Assembly (NCBI RefSeq): GCF_006265165.1 | Contig: NZ_VDCH01000019.1 | Location: forward strand, 1-47,076 | Length of the DNA stretch: 47,076 nucleotides | Direction of reading: 5' to 3' | Origin: Chlorobaculum thiosulfatiphilum | GTDB taxonomy: Bacteria > Bacteroidota > Chlorobiia > Chlorobiales > Chlorobiaceae | Part shown: positions 1 through 8,713 of the stretch, one piece after another | Layout: the number at the start of each line of letters is the position of its first letter | Numbering within the stretch: position 1 is the first letter of the stretch | Notes under the pieces: generated by a model | Databases searched by the model: none | What the model saw: only the letters and a program-made list of their open reading frames with translations | Told to the model about the DNA's origin: nothing | Program-made: the position numbers and the translations under genes

Positions 1-262
1 TGGCAATTCACCACGGCTGATTCACGAATCAAACTCAAACATCTTTATCCGTCAATATAGTAGTGACGTGACACTAGCATAATTCGGATTAGTCTTTTGC
101 ATTTCTAATACGTCCGCCTTAAACCTCCTTAAGTAGCAAGCGGGAACCAAATGCTGATCTTTTTTCTCAGGCATAGTCAAAGATACCTTTAGTATATATA
201 ATTGATTTTATTGATTCAGCATAAAAGCCCTAACAGTTCTCTTTAACCATTATCCAGATTAC
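1..262. other. AT-rich intergenic edge, no gene seen
   Basis: No ORF with credible start, length or composition is visible on either strand. The sequence is much more AT-rich than the coding regions to its right. It lies downstream of the broken DUF2442 gene, so it may hold its 3' untranslated region, but I see no clear terminator hairpin. Confidence 0.5.
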
Positions 263-534
<272 letters not shown>

Positions 535-609
535 AATACGTCTCCAACAGAAATTGTTGACACAATCAACATATCGCTTTCGATAACCATTTCCACATAT
601 TCCGAGCAA

Positions 610-637
610 GGGCAGACACGCAGGTCTGCCCCTACAG
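610..637. repeat. Short palindromic repeat, GGGCAGAC type
   Basis: An 8-bp perfect stem (GGGCAGAC/GTCTGCCC, 610-617 and 624-631) is followed by CTACAG. The same architecture, a G/C-rich stem flanked by CTACAG or its complement CTGTAG, recurs at 9714-9740, 20058-20084 and 29142-29168. All copies are intergenic. This one lies between dnaX and the DUF2442 pseudogene and may act as a weak terminator for dnaX. Confidence 0.8.
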
Positions 638-651
638 TAGTCGGAACTCAA

Positions 652-2508
652 TCAATACGCCAACTCCGCGCCGAATTCGGTGATGAGGTAGCGGACGACT
701 TCGTTGCTTTCCGTCAGCTCCTGGAACATCGTGAAGATGCTTTTTTCGCGTGTGCAGGCGTCGCGCTCGGCGTCGTAGCGGACGGCGAGTTTGAGCGGAA
801 GTTTGTAGAAGTCGGACAGCTCGCTTTCGAGCAGGGCGGAGTCGTGCTGAAGCTCTTCGAACGAGAATTTCCGGCAGCAGCCGAGCTGCACGACGCCCGA
901 CGGGCTGCACGCCATCAGCTCGCTGGCGTGAAGATGCGACACCATCACCTGCAATCCCTTGGCCGAGAGGTGTTCGAGAAAGCGCCCCCACTCCATGCGC
1001 AACTGTTCGAGCACGGCGACCGGAGCGCCGCTGTCGCTATCGGCGCCGCTCTCCTCGACGCGCGATTGTTTTCTTGCCGGAAGATGCTGGTCGGCGTTGC
1101 TGCCGAACTTCGAGAAGGCCTGCTTCCACGAGCCGAGATCGATGGCGGGCGTCGATCTGGTTTCCGCGCGGCTGGTCGAGCGGGTCATGGTGGCAGGTGG
1201 CGGCGGTTCAGGCACCGGTGGCAATCCGGACGGGGTTGCGCTGGATTCCGGAGCGGGCGCGGGTTTCGAGCGGCGGGCGGCGGGCGAAGGCGGCGCGACG
1301 GCAGAGACGGGCGCGGACGGCGGAGCTACAGGCTCAGACTTTTTTTTTTCGTCCGCCGAAGCGGTTGCCATCTGCGAAGTTCCCCGTCCAAGCTCGATCA
1401 GCTTGAGCAGCGCCAGCTCGAAGCGGAACTGGTGCTCGGCGTAGAACTTCAGCTCGCGCTGCGTCTGCATGAGGAAGTCGGTCATCGCCATGATTGCCTG
1501 CGGAGTCAAGCGCAAGGCGTCGCGCTGGTAGCGCTCCTTGACCGGCTCCGGGCGCTCGATGAGCTTGCTCGAACGCAGGTTGTGGATGATGAGGAAGTTG
1601 CGGAAGTGCTCAATCAGCTTTTCGATGAAATCCTGCTCGTCGTAGCCGTTGCGGTTCACCATGCCCGCCAGGTCGAGCATCGCGGCGGCGTCGGCGTTGG
1701 CGATGGCCTCCGTCACCATGAAGAAGTGCTCGTCGTCGATGTAGCTCAACAGATCGGAGACCTTTTCGTAGCGGATGACGCGCTCCCCTTCGCTGTCGAG
1801 GGCGAAGGCGATCACCTGGTCGAGGATGCTCTGCGCGTCGCGCATCGACCCCTGCGCCTTGCGAGCCACGAGCTGGAGCGCGTCGGCGTCGGCTTGGATG
1901 CCCTCGGCGTCGCAGATCTGCTGGAGCTGGCCCTGGATGCGGTCGAGCGGAATGCGTTTGAAGTTGAAGCGCTGGCAGCGCGAGGCGATGGTGGCCGGAA
2001 TCTTGTGCAGCTCGGTGGTCGCGAAGATGAAGATCGCGTGTGGCGGCGGCTCTTCGAGGGTCTTGAGGAATGCGTTGAAGGCCGCCGTCGTGAGCATGTG
2101 CACCTCGTCGATGATATAGACGCGGTAGCGTCCCTTCTGCGGGCCGTAGCGCACGTTGTCGCGCAAGAGGCGGATGTCATCGACACCGTTGTTGGAGGCG
2201 GCGTCGAACTCCGAGATGTTCAGGCTCGCCCCAGCGTCGAAGTCGCGGCAGCTCTCGCACTCGCCGCACGGCTCGGTGACCTCCTTGAGGTACTTCGGAT
2301 CGTCGATCATCCGCTCGCAGTTGACCGCCTTGGCGAAGACGCGCGCCGCCGTGGTTTTGCCCACCCCGCGAAGTCCCGAAAAGATGTAGCCGTGGCCGAC
2401 CCGCCCCATCCTGAGCGAGTTCTGGATCGTGCCGGTAATGTGCTCCTGCGCGGTGATGTCGGCAAACCGCGCCGGACGGTACTTTCGCGCTATGACCTGA
2501 TAACTCAT
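652..2508 (-). CDS. dnaX: DNA polymerase III subunit gamma/tau
   Basis: This is the clamp-loader ATPase of the replicative polymerase, 618 residues. It has the AAA+ fold: Walker [10 protein letters not shown] (45-53), a zinc module with C64, C81, C84 and C87, the Walker B variant DEVH (134-137), sensor ATT (163-165) and the SRC arginine-finger motif (176-178). After the oligomerisation domain comes a Pro/Ala/Ser-rich linker (about 390-460), then a tau-specific C-terminal region. The coding strand has ten consecutive A residues at codons 387-390 (positions 1340-1349), exactly at the domain III/linker border; see findings. The start ATG overlaps the stop of the upstream yihY-like gene in an ATGA, implying translational coupling. 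Confidence 0.97.
   Translation of the reverse strand: MSYQVIARKYRPARFADITAQEHITGTIQNSLRMGRVGHGYIFSGLRGVGKTTAARVFAKAVNCERMIDDPKYLKEVTEPCGECESCRDFDAGASLNISEFDAASNNGVDDIRLLRDNVRYGPQKGRYRVYIIDEVHMLTTAAFNAFLKTLEEPPPHAIFIFATTELHKIPATIASRCQRFNFKRIPLDRIQGQLQQICDAEGIQADADALQLVARKAQGSMRDAQSILDQVIAFALDSEGERVIRYEKVSDLLSYIDDEHFFMVTEAIANADAAAMLDLAGMVNRNGYDEQDFIEKLIEHFRNFLIIHNLRSSKLIERPEPVKERYQRDALRLTPQAIMAMTDFLMQTQRELKFYAEHQFRFELALLKLIELGRGTSQMATASADEKKKSEPVAPPSAPVSAVAPPSPAARRSKPAPAPESSATPSGLPPVPEPPPPATMTRSTSRAETRSTPAIDLGSWKQAFSKFGSNADQHLPARKQSRVEESGADSDSGAPVAVLEQLRMEWGRFLEHLSAKGLQVMVSHLHASELMACSPSGVVQLGCCRKFSFEELQHDSALLESELSDFYKLPLKLAVRYDAERDACTREKSIFTMFQELTESNEVVRYLITEFGAELAY
1340..1349 (-). promoter_or_regulatory. 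A10 slippery run inside dnaX
   Basis: The coding strand reads GAC GAA AAA AAA AAG TCT GAG. Adding one A gives GTC TGA, a stop two codons past the lysines. Losing one A gives AGT CTG AGC CTG TAG, a stop a few codons later. Either slip would make a gamma-like protein of about 391-393 residues containing the ATPase and oligomerisation domains only. Thermus thermophilus dnaX is known to use transcriptional slippage at an A-run for this purpose; that this gene does the same is inference. Confidence 0.65.
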
Positions 2509-3785
2509 GAATCCTTTGCGGTTGAATCGTTCAAGAGCGCAATCAGCGGCGTCTGCATCGCGCCCCTGAGCGCTTCGCGGATTTCGGCTCGGAGCGGCTC
2601 GAATTCGCCACTCCCCTGCCCATCATCCATGCACCCCTCTCCGATGAAAAGCTCCCTCGGCAGCTTCGCGTAGAGATCGAACAGCGTCATGGCGTGAATA
2701 TCCGCGCTGATGGCAAGTCCTCCGTCGGTGGTCTGGTGCAGCATTCCGCTGCGCTTCAGAAATTCGACGACAAGGCCCAATTTACTACGGTCACCACTAT
2801 TTTCCGACGCAAGAAGTTTTTTACCGGTCACAAAACTGCCCGAAGCCTGCGCAAGCCACACCGAACGCAGGACAGCAACCAACTCCGGCACCCCCTGCAA
2901 CGGATCGAACTCCCGCTCCTCTTCCTGCTCCTTAGGGTTGAAATAACCAAGTGAAAAGACGAACTCCGCGCCGGTCAGCACCACCACCCATTCGAGGTAT
3001 ATCCAGAAAAAGAGCATCGGCACCACCGAGAGCGCACCGTAAATGTGCTCGAAGGTGGCGAAACTCGAAACGTAAAAGGTGAACCACCGCTTGGCAAGCT
3101 CGAAAAGCACGGCGGCAAGTACGCCACCAGCCAGCGCATGGATAAAGCGAACCTTGCGGTTCGGCACCAGCATGTAGAGCAGAAAAAAGGCGATGGCCGA
3201 GTTGAAAAAGGGCACGTACAGCAGCAGCCTCATCTTCATTTCGAGCAGCGCCCCTTCGGCGAACACCGAGTACCAGACGTACGAACTGGCCGCGACACTG
3301 GTGCCGATGAAGAGCGGGCCGAGCGTCAGCACCGTCCAGTAGAGCGTGAAGCCCTGCAAGCGCCGACGCGGAGTCTGCACCTCCCAGATGTCGTTGAGCG
3401 TCTGGTCGATGGTCGAAATCAGGAAGAGCGTGATGACGACGAGAAAAATGCCGCCGACGGTGGAGAGCGAGGAGGTTTTGTCGATGAACTCCCACAGATA
3501 CCCTTTCAGAATCGAGCCTTGGGCGGGCGCGAAGTTCTGGAACAGAAAATCGCCGATCTGGTGCTTGAGTGAAGCGAAGACCGGAAACACCTTCAGAATC
3601 GACAGCATCACCGCCATGAGCGGCACCAGCGAAAGCAGCGTCTGGAAAGCGAGCGAACCGGCGCTCGTGATGACGCGGTCGTGAACGAAGTGCCGCCACA
3701 TGAACGAAAAAAACGCGGATGCCGAGTGCGCCGCATCGTGCAGCCGCCCGCCCGCATCTCCGCTGCTGTCTTTCGTCCCCGTCAT
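2505..3785 (-). CDS. YihY/BrkB-family integral membrane protein
   Basis: A 426-residue membrane protein of the YihY/BrkB family (formerly, and wrongly, called ribonuclease BN). Six hydrophobic segments are visible at about 38-64, 108-127, 147-170, 187-208, 214-231 and 249-279, fitting the family topology. The soluble tail (280-426) is longer than in short family members; its region around 330-400 ([15 protein letters not shown]..., LFDLYAKLP) looks like a winged-helix fold, as in other long members. The molecular function of the family is not firmly established. The ATG at 3785 has no obvious Shine-Dalgarno sequence. The 3' end overlaps dnaX by 4 bp, so the two genes are probably co-transcribed. 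Confidence 0.88.
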   Translation of the reverse strand: MTGTKDSSGDAGGRLHDAAHSASAFFSFMWRHFVHDRVITSAGSLAFQTLLSLVPLMAVMLSILKVFPVFASLKHQIGDFLFQNFAPAQGSILKGYLWEFIDKTSSLSTVGGIFLVVITLFLISTIDQTLNDIWEVQTPRRRLQGFTLYWTVLTLGPLFIGTSVAASSYVWYSVFAEGALLEMKMRLLLYVPFFNSAIAFFLLYMLVPNRKVRFIHALAGGVLAAVLFELAKRWFTFYVSSFATFEHIYGALSVVPMLFFWIYLEWVVVLTGAEFVFSLGYFNPKEQEEEREFDPLQGVPELVAVLRSVWLAQASGSFVTGKKLLASENSGDRSKLGLVVEFLKRSGMLHQTTDGGLAISADIHAMTLFDLYAKLPRELFIGEGCMDDGQGSGEFEPLRAEIREALRGAMQTPLIALLNDSTAKDS

Positions 3786-4009
3786 GAAATTCTGTTGCGA
3801 TTCAAAAGCCTGCGCGAGTCGATGTTCCGGCCATGCCGGTCACCGCAAGTTCAAGGTAGAGAACTTCATCGAGATAAAAAAAGTCGGCAAGTCTGCCGCA
3901 AAAGCCGCGAGCGCCAGGTTCGGGTAAACACGCTGCTCCCTTTCCGGCAGGCCGTTTCCGTCCACCAAGTCCACAACGTCCACCATGCGTCATCTGCCGA
4001 TTCCGAGGC

Positions 4010-4052
4010 GCAAAATAAAAAAGCCCTCCGATGAAATACCGGAGGGGCTTGC
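4010..4052 (-). terminator. Rho-independent terminator after rubrerythrin
   Basis: Read on the minus strand, an AGCCC(C)TCCG stem pairs with CGGAGGGCT and is followed at once by TTTTTTATTTT. It sits about 30 bp past the rubrerythrin stop and closes the ferritin-like/rubrerythrin unit. The following 225 bp up to the yihY-like start hold no supported gene and presumably carry the yihY-dnaX promoter. Confidence 0.85.
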
Positions 4053-4078
4053 GATACAATCGCTTCTTCGGAGAGGGA

Positions 4079-4579
4079 TCAGGCGATCTGCACGTACACC
4101 GAAGCCTTGACGTTGCAGATCGGGCAGTGCTCCGGCGGCGCGCCGAGTTCGATGTGACCGCAGACCGGGCAGAGCCAGATTTCGGTTTCGGTGATGTCGT
4201 TGCCAGCCTTGACCGCTTCGAGCGCCCTGCGGTACAGCTCGGCGTGAACCTTTTCGGCCTCGACGGCGTAACCGAACATGCGCTTGGCCTTGTGCCCTTC
4301 GGCCACGGCCTGCTCGAACATCGGCGGATACATCTCGTTGTGCTCGTAGGTCTCGCCGCCGATGGCGACTTCGAGGTTCTCGGCGGTCGAACCGATAGCG
4401 TCGTCGGCAGCCATGTGGCCCTGCGCGTGGATGCGCTCGGCCTGCGCGGTGGTTCTGAACAGTTTGGCCACGTTCTTGAAGCCCTCTTTCTCGGCTTTCT
4501 CGGCGAAGGTGGTGTACTTCATGAAGGCCTGGCTTTCACCAGCAAATGCGTTTTTCAGATTTTCGTGCGTTGTCGGCAT
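4079..4579 (-). CDS. rbr: Rubrerythrin
   Basis: A 166-residue rubrerythrin, a cytoplasmic peroxide-reducing enzyme of anaerobes. The N-terminal four-helix bundle carries diiron ligands including E15, E48 with H51 (AERIH), E79/E82 and E109 with H112 (EAEKVH). The C-terminal rubredoxin-like domain has CPVC (137-140) and CPIC (152-155), which bind one Fe(SCys)4 that passes electrons to the diiron site. It lies 43 bp downstream of a ferritin-like gene in the same direction and before a terminator, suggesting a two-gene oxidative-stress operon. The spacer upstream is made of ATGAAT-type repeats and no clear Shine-Dalgarno sequence is visible. Confidence 0.96.
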   Translation of the reverse strand: MPTTHENLKNAFAGESQAFMKYTTFAEKAEKEGFKNVAKLFRTTAQAERIHAQGHMAADDAIGSTAENLEVAIGGETYEHNEMYPPMFEQAVAEGHKAKRMFGYAVEAEKVHAELYRRALEAVKAGNDITETEIWLCPVCGHIELGAPPEHCPICNVKASVYVQIA

Positions 4580-4586
4580 AGCGTAA

Positions 4587-4616
4587 ATGATGAATTATGA
4601 ATGATTAATGATGAGT
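4587..4616. repeat. ATGAAT/ATTCAT-type AT-rich repeat
   Basis: Near-tandem ATGAATTATGAATG-like units fill the spacer between the ferritin-like gene and rubrerythrin. Similar strings occur at about 20097-20115 and 29183-29212. They carry TGA and TAA in several frames. Their origin is not known to me. Confidence 0.6.
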
Positions 4617-4622
4617 TAAAAA

Positions 4623-5117
4623 TTACTTGCGGAGGAAGACGCCGAGATCTTCCAGCAGCGCCTGAAGATCTTCTTCGTGGGTCACCTCGTCCTGGAGAAT
4701 CTGCACGGCGAGGTTGTAGGTGACCGGGTCTTTCATGCCGATCTCCTGAATGATGCTGTTGTAGGTGGTGATAGCGCACTGCTCGCCGGAGATGTTCTGT
4801 TCGAGAATCCTTTTGACGAACGGATCGTCCGGAGCGTCATAGCCACAATTGGTCTGTTCGAACCACTGTTTCGGACTGGTCGGCGGCGTTCCGCCAAGCT
4901 GGATGATTCTGAGGCTCACCATGTCGGCATGACGCAGTTCGTCGGCAGCATGTTGCATGAGCTCGGCGATAACGGCATCCTTCATCGGCCCCTGAACGAC
5001 CTTGGCGCCGATCCAGTACTGGTAATAGGCAAGCCACTCGTCGGCAAATGCCTTGGTGAGAAGCTCAAGCACCCGCTCGATATTCTCGCCAACAATTTCA
5101 CGTCCTCTGGTTCCCAT
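4623..5117 (-). CDS. Ferritin-like (Dps/bacterioferritin-type) protein
   Basis: A 164-residue four-helix-bundle protein. Diiron-type ligands are visible: E27 (ADEW), E60 with H63 (DELRH), E112 (GEQ) and E144 with H147 (DEVTHEED), the two E-x-x-H motifs typical of ferritin-like enzymes. It probably stores iron or oxidises Fe(II) to protect from peroxide, consistent with rubrerythrin directly downstream. I chose the ATG at 5117 because homologous-looking sequence begins there; an in-frame TTG at 5168 would add 17 residues of poor quality (FSKEERNFFNQ). Neither start has a Shine-Dalgarno sequence. A leader ORF with a good one ends 25 bp upstream, so translation may depend on coupling. Confidence 0.88.
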   Translation of the reverse strand: MGTRGREIVGENIERVLELLTKAFADEWLAYYQYWIGAKVVQGPMKDAVIAELMQHAADELRHADMVSLRIIQLGGTPPTSPKQWFEQTNCGYDAPDDPFVKRILEQNISGEQCAITTYNSIIQEIGMKDPVTYNLAVQILQDEVTHEEDLQALLEDLGVFLRK

Positions 5118-5142
5118 ATTCGTGTGATTTTGATTGAAGAAA

Positions 5143-5205
5143 TTACGCTCTTCTTTGGAGAACCCCAAGCATCAAAAGAGCCGGGGTTCTCGTTTTCTTC
5201 CTCAT
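5143..5205 (-). CDS. Possible 20-residue leader peptide before ferritin-like gene
   Basis: An ATG at 5205 is preceded by AGGAG at 5210-5214 with a 4-base gap. It opens a 20-codon ORF (MRKKTRTPAL, then LMLGVLQRRA) ending at 5143, only 25 bp before the ferritin-like ATG. The peptide is basic with a short hydrophobic core. A 9-bp perfect hairpin lies within it. The ribosome-binding site is much better than that of the gene downstream. It may be a regulatory leader peptide; chance cannot be excluded for so short an ORF. Confidence 0.4.
   Translation of the reverse strand: MRKKTRTPALLMLGVLQRRA
5158..5191 (-). promoter_or_regulatory. Hairpin inside the leader of the ferritin-like gene
   Basis: GAGAACCCC (5183-5191 read on the minus strand) pairs perfectly with GGGGTTCTC (5158-5166) around a 16-base loop. 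No U-tract follows, so it is not a simple terminator. Its place inside the leader ORF would let ribosomes translating the leader melt it, which is the usual logic of attenuation or coupling. Confidence 0.5.
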
Positions 5206-5337
5206 AATACTCCTATTTTTTTGAATGAGTTCCAAGCATTTGCCCAGAACGCATAAAAACGTGACAAGGCGCCGGAGCCGTGGAAAAAACTCGCTCGATG
5301 CGCAGCCGGGTGAAAAAAAGTGAAGATTGCCTATATT

Positions 5338-5446
5338 CGGGAGCATTCCGGGGGGAAAGGAAACCGACTGCCTGGAAACCGCTTTTTTTATCCCGTATTC
5401 CGGATGGTAGTGCGCCCCGGATACGGTCGAGCCAAATCTTGTAATC
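5338..5446 (+). promoter_or_regulatory. Structured leader of the Moco operon, possible Moco riboswitch
   Basis: The 5' leader of the moaC-mog gene contains CCGACTGCCTGG (5374-5385), a string I recall from the conserved core of the Moco RNA motif (Rfam RF01055). A hairpin CCGTAT-T-CCGG/CCGG-ATACGG (5393-5403 with 5417-5426) lies just before the start codon. CGGGA at 5338-5342 can instead pair with TCCCG at 5391-5395, sharing bases with that hairpin, so two mutually exclusive folds are possible. The gene has no visible Shine-Dalgarno sequence. The structures are seen; the family assignment is tentative. Confidence 0.45.
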
Positions 5447-6388
5447 ATGGAATTCACCCACCTCGACGACAGCGGCATGGTCCGCATGGCGGACGTCTCC
5501 GACAAACCGCCGACGCGGCGTGAAGCTCGCGCTTCGGGCTGCGTCGTGATGCAGCCGGAAACCATCGCGCTACTCCGCCAGCGGGAGCTGCCGAAAGGCA
5601 ACGTGCTGGCGACCGCGAAAATTGCGGGCATCCAGGCCGCCAAGCAAACCTCGGCGCTCATCCCGCTCTGCCACCAGCTCAATCTTTCGTGGATCGACAT
5701 CGACTTCGAGCTGCGCGACAACGCTATCGGCATTGCGGCAACCGTCGTCACGCGGGAATCGACCGGCGTGGAGATGGAGGCGCTGACCGCCGTGTCGGTG
5801 GCGGCGCTCACCATTTACGACATGTGCAAGGCGGTGGACAAAACGATGGAGATTTCCGCCGTCCGGCTCGACCGCAAAACCGGCGGCAAATCGGCGGCGG
5901 CGGCGGAGCACCGCCCGCGCACGGCGATTCTCGTCATGTCGGACTCCATCACCGCGGGCACGGCGACCGACCGCTCCGGCGCGATTTTGCGCGAGGGACT
6001 CGAAAAAGCGGGATGCGCGGTCGGGGCGCTGACGGTCATTCCGGACGAACCGGAACAGATCGTCGCGACAGTCGAGGCGTGGATCGGCGAGGGGGTCGAG
6101 CTGATCGTCACCTCTGGCGGTACGGGACTCGGGCCGCGAGACCTGACCATCGAGGCGCTCGCGCCGAGGTTCACCCGGCGGCTGCCCGGCGTGGAGCAGG
6201 AGCTTTTCCGGTGGGGGCAGGGCAAAGTCCGAACCGCGATGCTCTCGCGGCTCGCCGCCGGAGTGATCGGCAGCACGGTGGTCGTCTGCCTGCCCGGCAG
6301 CGCGGGCGCGGCCAGGGACGCGCTCGAAGTGCTCGCGCCCGCCATTTTCCACGCATTCCCGATGCTCAAAGGGGAGGGCCACGCATGA
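5447..6388 (+). CDS. Bifunctional MoaC-Mog/MoaB molybdopterin protein
   Basis: A 313-residue fusion of two molybdenum-cofactor enzymes. Residues 1-150 are MoaC, which with MoaA turns GTP into cyclic pyranopterin monophosphate; the motifs KGNVLATAKIAGIQAAK (50-66), PLCHQL (73-78) and the catalytic DMCKAVDK (125-132) are intact. After a short Ala-rich linker, residues 158-313 are a MoaB/Mog domain that adenylylates molybdopterin, with SGGTG (223-227), the following LGPRD, and LPGSAGA (282-288). It is the first gene of a four-gene operon and overlaps moeA by 4 bp (ATGA). Separate moaC and mog genes are the common arrangement, so the fusion is notable. Confidence 0.93.
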   Translation: MEFTHLDDSGMVRMADVSDKPPTRREARASGCVVMQPETIALLRQRELPKGNVLATAKIAGIQAAKQTSALIPLCHQLNLSWIDIDFELRDNAIGIAATVVTRESTGVEMEALTAVSVAALTIYDMCKAVDKTMEISAVRLDRKTGGKSAAAAEHRPRTAILVMSDSITAGTATDRSGAILREGLEKAGCAVGALTVIPDEPEQIVATVEAWIGEGVELIVTSGGTGLGPRDLTIEALAPRFTRRLPGVEQELFRWGQGKVRTAMLSRLAAGVIGSTVVVCLPGSAGAARDALEVLAPAIFHAFPMLKGEGHA

Positions 6389-7611
6389 TTACTGTTCACG
6401 AAGCTCACCAGATTATCGCCGCCGCGACACGCCAGAGCGAGGCCACGATCTCCGCGCCGTTGCAGCAACTTCGTGGCCGGGTGCTCGCCGAAGAGGTGTG
6501 CGCCGGGTTCGCGATGCCGCGCTTCACCAACGCCGCGATGGACGGCTTTGCCGTTCGATTCGGCGAGATCGCCGGAACATCGGAGGACGCGCCCGTTACG
6601 CTGCCGGTCTCGCAGGAGCTGGCCGCCGGAGCACTTTCGACAGAACCGCTCGCGCCGGGAAGCTGCGCCCGAATCATGACCGGCGCTCCCCTGCCGGAGG
6701 GGGCCGATACGGTTGTGCCGTTCGAGCAAACCAGCGGCTTCGCGAGCGACGCCGTGGAGTTCTACAAAGCGCCCAAACAGGGCGCGAACATCCGCCACGC
6801 TGGCGAGGAGGTCGAGCGAGGCACGGTGCTCGCCGCCGCAGGAACCCGCGTGACGCCTGCCGAAATCGCGGTGCTCGCCACCTTCGGCATCGCCTCGGCG
6901 CTCGTGAGGCCGCAGCCGCGAGTATCGATCATCACGGTCGGCGACGAACTGCGCCTGCCCGGCCAGGAGATCGAGCCGCTCGCCATCTACAACAGCAACC
7001 TGCCGCTGCTCGCATCGTGCCTCGAAGCCGCCGGAGCGAAGGTCGCGGAGCCTCGCCAGTTGCGGGACGACCGGCAAGCGATTCGCGAGGCGCTGGCATC
7101 GGCCATCGCGGAGTCGGACGTTATCGTCACCGCGGGCGGCATCTCGACCGGAGAGTTCGACTTCATGCACGAGGAACTCGAAGCGCTCGGCGTGGAGCAG
7201 AAGTTCTGGAAGGTGGCGCAGAAGCCGGGCAAGCCGCTCTACTTCGGCGCGACCGCTTCCGGCAAGCTCATCTTTTCGCTGCCGGGCAACCCCGTCTCGG
7301 CGCTGGTCGGCCTCCTCGAATACTGCCTGCCCGCGCTCTCGCGGATGCAGGGCGCTTCGCCCGCCCGGAAATTCACGACGACGCTCGACGAGCCGTTCCC
7401 GGCTGATCGCAAGCGCCACCGCTTCCTCTTCGGGCGGCTGCGCGTCGAGGCGGGAGCGCTCCGCTGCCAGCTCTCGCCGCAAACCGAGTCGCACATGCTC
7501 ACCGCGCTCTCCGGCGCGAACTGCCTGGTCGATGCGCCGCCCTCGCCCGAAGCGCTCCCCGCCGGATCGCCGGTCACGTGCGCCCTGCTGCCGTGGACGA
7601 ACGATCTCTAA
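6385..7611 (+). CDS. moeA: Molybdopterin molybdenumtransferase MoeA
   Basis: A 408-residue MoeA, which inserts molybdate into adenylylated molybdopterin to give Mo-molybdopterin. Family motifs are present: MPRFTNAAMDGFA near the start, the VIVTAGGISTGEFDF loop of the MPT-binding domain, KPGKPLYFG and FSLPGNPVSALV, followed by the C-terminal domain. The start ATG at 6385 overlaps the stop of moaC-mog and follows GGGGAGGG, a strong Shine-Dalgarno sequence. A longer in-frame extension upstream is open only because of high GC content. The next gene starts one base after its stop. Coordinated expression with the MoaC-Mog fusion fits, since Mog and MoeA act in successive steps. Confidence 0.96.
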   Translation: MITVHEAHQIIAAATRQSEATISAPLQQLRGRVLAEEVCAGFAMPRFTNAAMDGFAVRFGEIAGTSEDAPVTLPVSQELAAGALSTEPLAPGSCARIMTGAPLPEGADTVVPFEQTSGFASDAVEFYKAPKQGANIRHAGEEVERGTVLAAAGTRVTPAEIAVLATFGIASALVRPQPRVSIITVGDELRLPGQEIEPLAIYNSNLPLLASCLEAAGAKVAEPRQLRDDRQAIREALASAIAESDVIVTAGGISTGEFDFMHEELEALGVEQKFWKVAQKPGKPLYFGATASGKLIFSLPGNPVSALVGLLEYCLPALSRMQGASPARKFTTTLDEPFPADRKRHRFLFGRLRVEAGALRCQLSPQTESHMLTALSGANCLVDAPPSPEALPAGSPVTCALLPWTNDL

Positions 7612-7612
7612 G

Positions 7613-8713
7613 ATGTTCCACCCCTTTGAAATCGCGCTCTGCGGCCTCTCCGGTTCGGGCAAAACCACGCTCATGGAGAAGTTGATCCGCCGCTTCAGCG
7701 ATGACGGATTCGAGGTCGCGGCGCTCAAGCACGGCTGCCACCGCTTCGAGATCGACCGCGAGGGCAAGGACTCCGGCCGCTTCCGGCAGGCGGGCGCCGC
7801 GCCGGTACTGATCGCCGACCGCGAGAAGGAGGCGATCGTCTCCAGCGGCGCGGGACGGATCGACTTCACCGGATCGACGCTTGCCGCCGACCTCTTCTTC
7901 ATCGAAGGCCTCAAGGAGCTGCCGACACCGAAACTGCTCCTGATCGATGCCCGCCGCGAGATTCTGCCGCCGCTCGAAGCGGGTGCAATCCCGCAGGCGC
8001 TCGCGCTCGTGCACGACGGAAACGGCGACGGACTCGAACGCTTCCGACTGCCGCTCTTCCATCGCGACGACCTGCCCGCGATCAGCTCCTTCGTCGCGGA
8101 GTTTTTCAGCAAGCAGGCCGCCAGCGTTCCGCTCAACGGCCTCGTGCTCGCGGGCGGACGCAGCTCGCGCATGGGGCGCGACAAGGCCCGGCTCCGCTAC
8201 CACGACGAGAAGCAGTTGGAACGAACAGCCGCGCTGCTCTCGTCGGTTTGCGATAAAGTTTACATCTCGTGCCGGAGCGATCAGCTCGGCTGCTATTCGG
8301 ACTCCGGCATTCCGGCAATCGCGGACAGCTACCTCGACCTGGGGCCGCTCGGCGGGCTGCTTTCGGCGCAACGTCACTCGCCCGGCGCGGCGTGGCTCGT
8401 GGCGGCCTGCGACCTGCCCTTCATCGACAAACCGGTGATCGCCTCGCTCCGGACGGGACGAAATCCGTACCGCTTCGCCACCGCGTTCGGTGGCGACGAG
8501 GGCCGCCCGGAGCCGCTGCTTGCAATCTACGAGCCGAAATCGCGCAGGCGGCTCTTCGAACGCCACGCGGCGGGCAACGACTCGCTCTGCTCGTTCCTCA
8601 TGGATTCGCGAGTACGGCTGATCGAGCCAGACGAGCCGTCGAAGCTGCGCAACGTGAACGACCCGGCGTCGATGGCTGAAGCGCGACGGGCAATCGGCAA
8701 GGGTGAAGGATGA
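7613..8713 (+). CDS. MobB-MobA fusion, Mo-cofactor guanylylation
   Basis: A 366-residue fusion. Residues 1-165 are MobB, a P-loop GTP-binding accessory protein with Walker A GLSGSGKTT (11-19). Residues 174-366 are MobA, molybdenum cofactor guanylyltransferase, with the nucleotide-binding signature LVLAGGRSSRMGRDKARL (177-194) and later GPLGGLLSA and ACDLPF. MobA attaches GMP to Mo-MPT to form the dinucleotide cofactor of DMSO-reductase-type enzymes, so the host presumably has such an enzyme (polysulfide reductase-like complexes are known in the group; inference). The start at ATG 7613 lies directly behind the moeA stop. The end overlaps moaA by 4 bp. Confidence 0.93.
   Translation: MFHPFEIALCGLSGSGKTTLMEKLIRRFSDDGFEVAALKHGCHRFEIDREGKDSGRFRQAGAAPVLIADREKEAIVSSGAGRIDFTGSTLAADLFFIEGLKELPTPKLLLIDARREILPPLEAGAIPQALALVHDGNGDGLERFRLPLFHRDDLPAISSFVAEFFSKQAASVPLNGLVLAGGRSSRMGRDKARLRYHDEKQLERTAALLSSVCDKVYISCRSDQLGCYSDSGIPAIADSYLDLGPLGGLLSAQRHSPGAAWLVAACDLPFIDKPVIASLRTGRNPYRFATAFGGDEGRPEPLLAIYEPKSRRRLFERHAAGNDSLCSFLMDSRVRLIEPDEPSKLRNVNDPASMAEARRAIGKGEG

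Noticed and set aside
844-2673. 609-codon plus-strand ORF opposite dnaX
   Set aside because: Shadow of a GC-rich gene. The dnaX strand has a complete set of AAA+ motifs, and the opposite frame is low-complexity Arg/Ala/Val/Leu with no domain.
3802-4059. 85-codon minus-strand ORF between rubrerythrin and the YihY-like gene
   Set aside because: It runs through the rubrerythrin terminator hairpin, has no ribosome-binding site and no recognisable content.
5117-5168. Longer ferritin-like protein starting at TTG 5168
   Set aside because: The extra 17 residues are not ferritin-like, and the TTG has no Shine-Dalgarno sequence and overlaps the leader hairpin.
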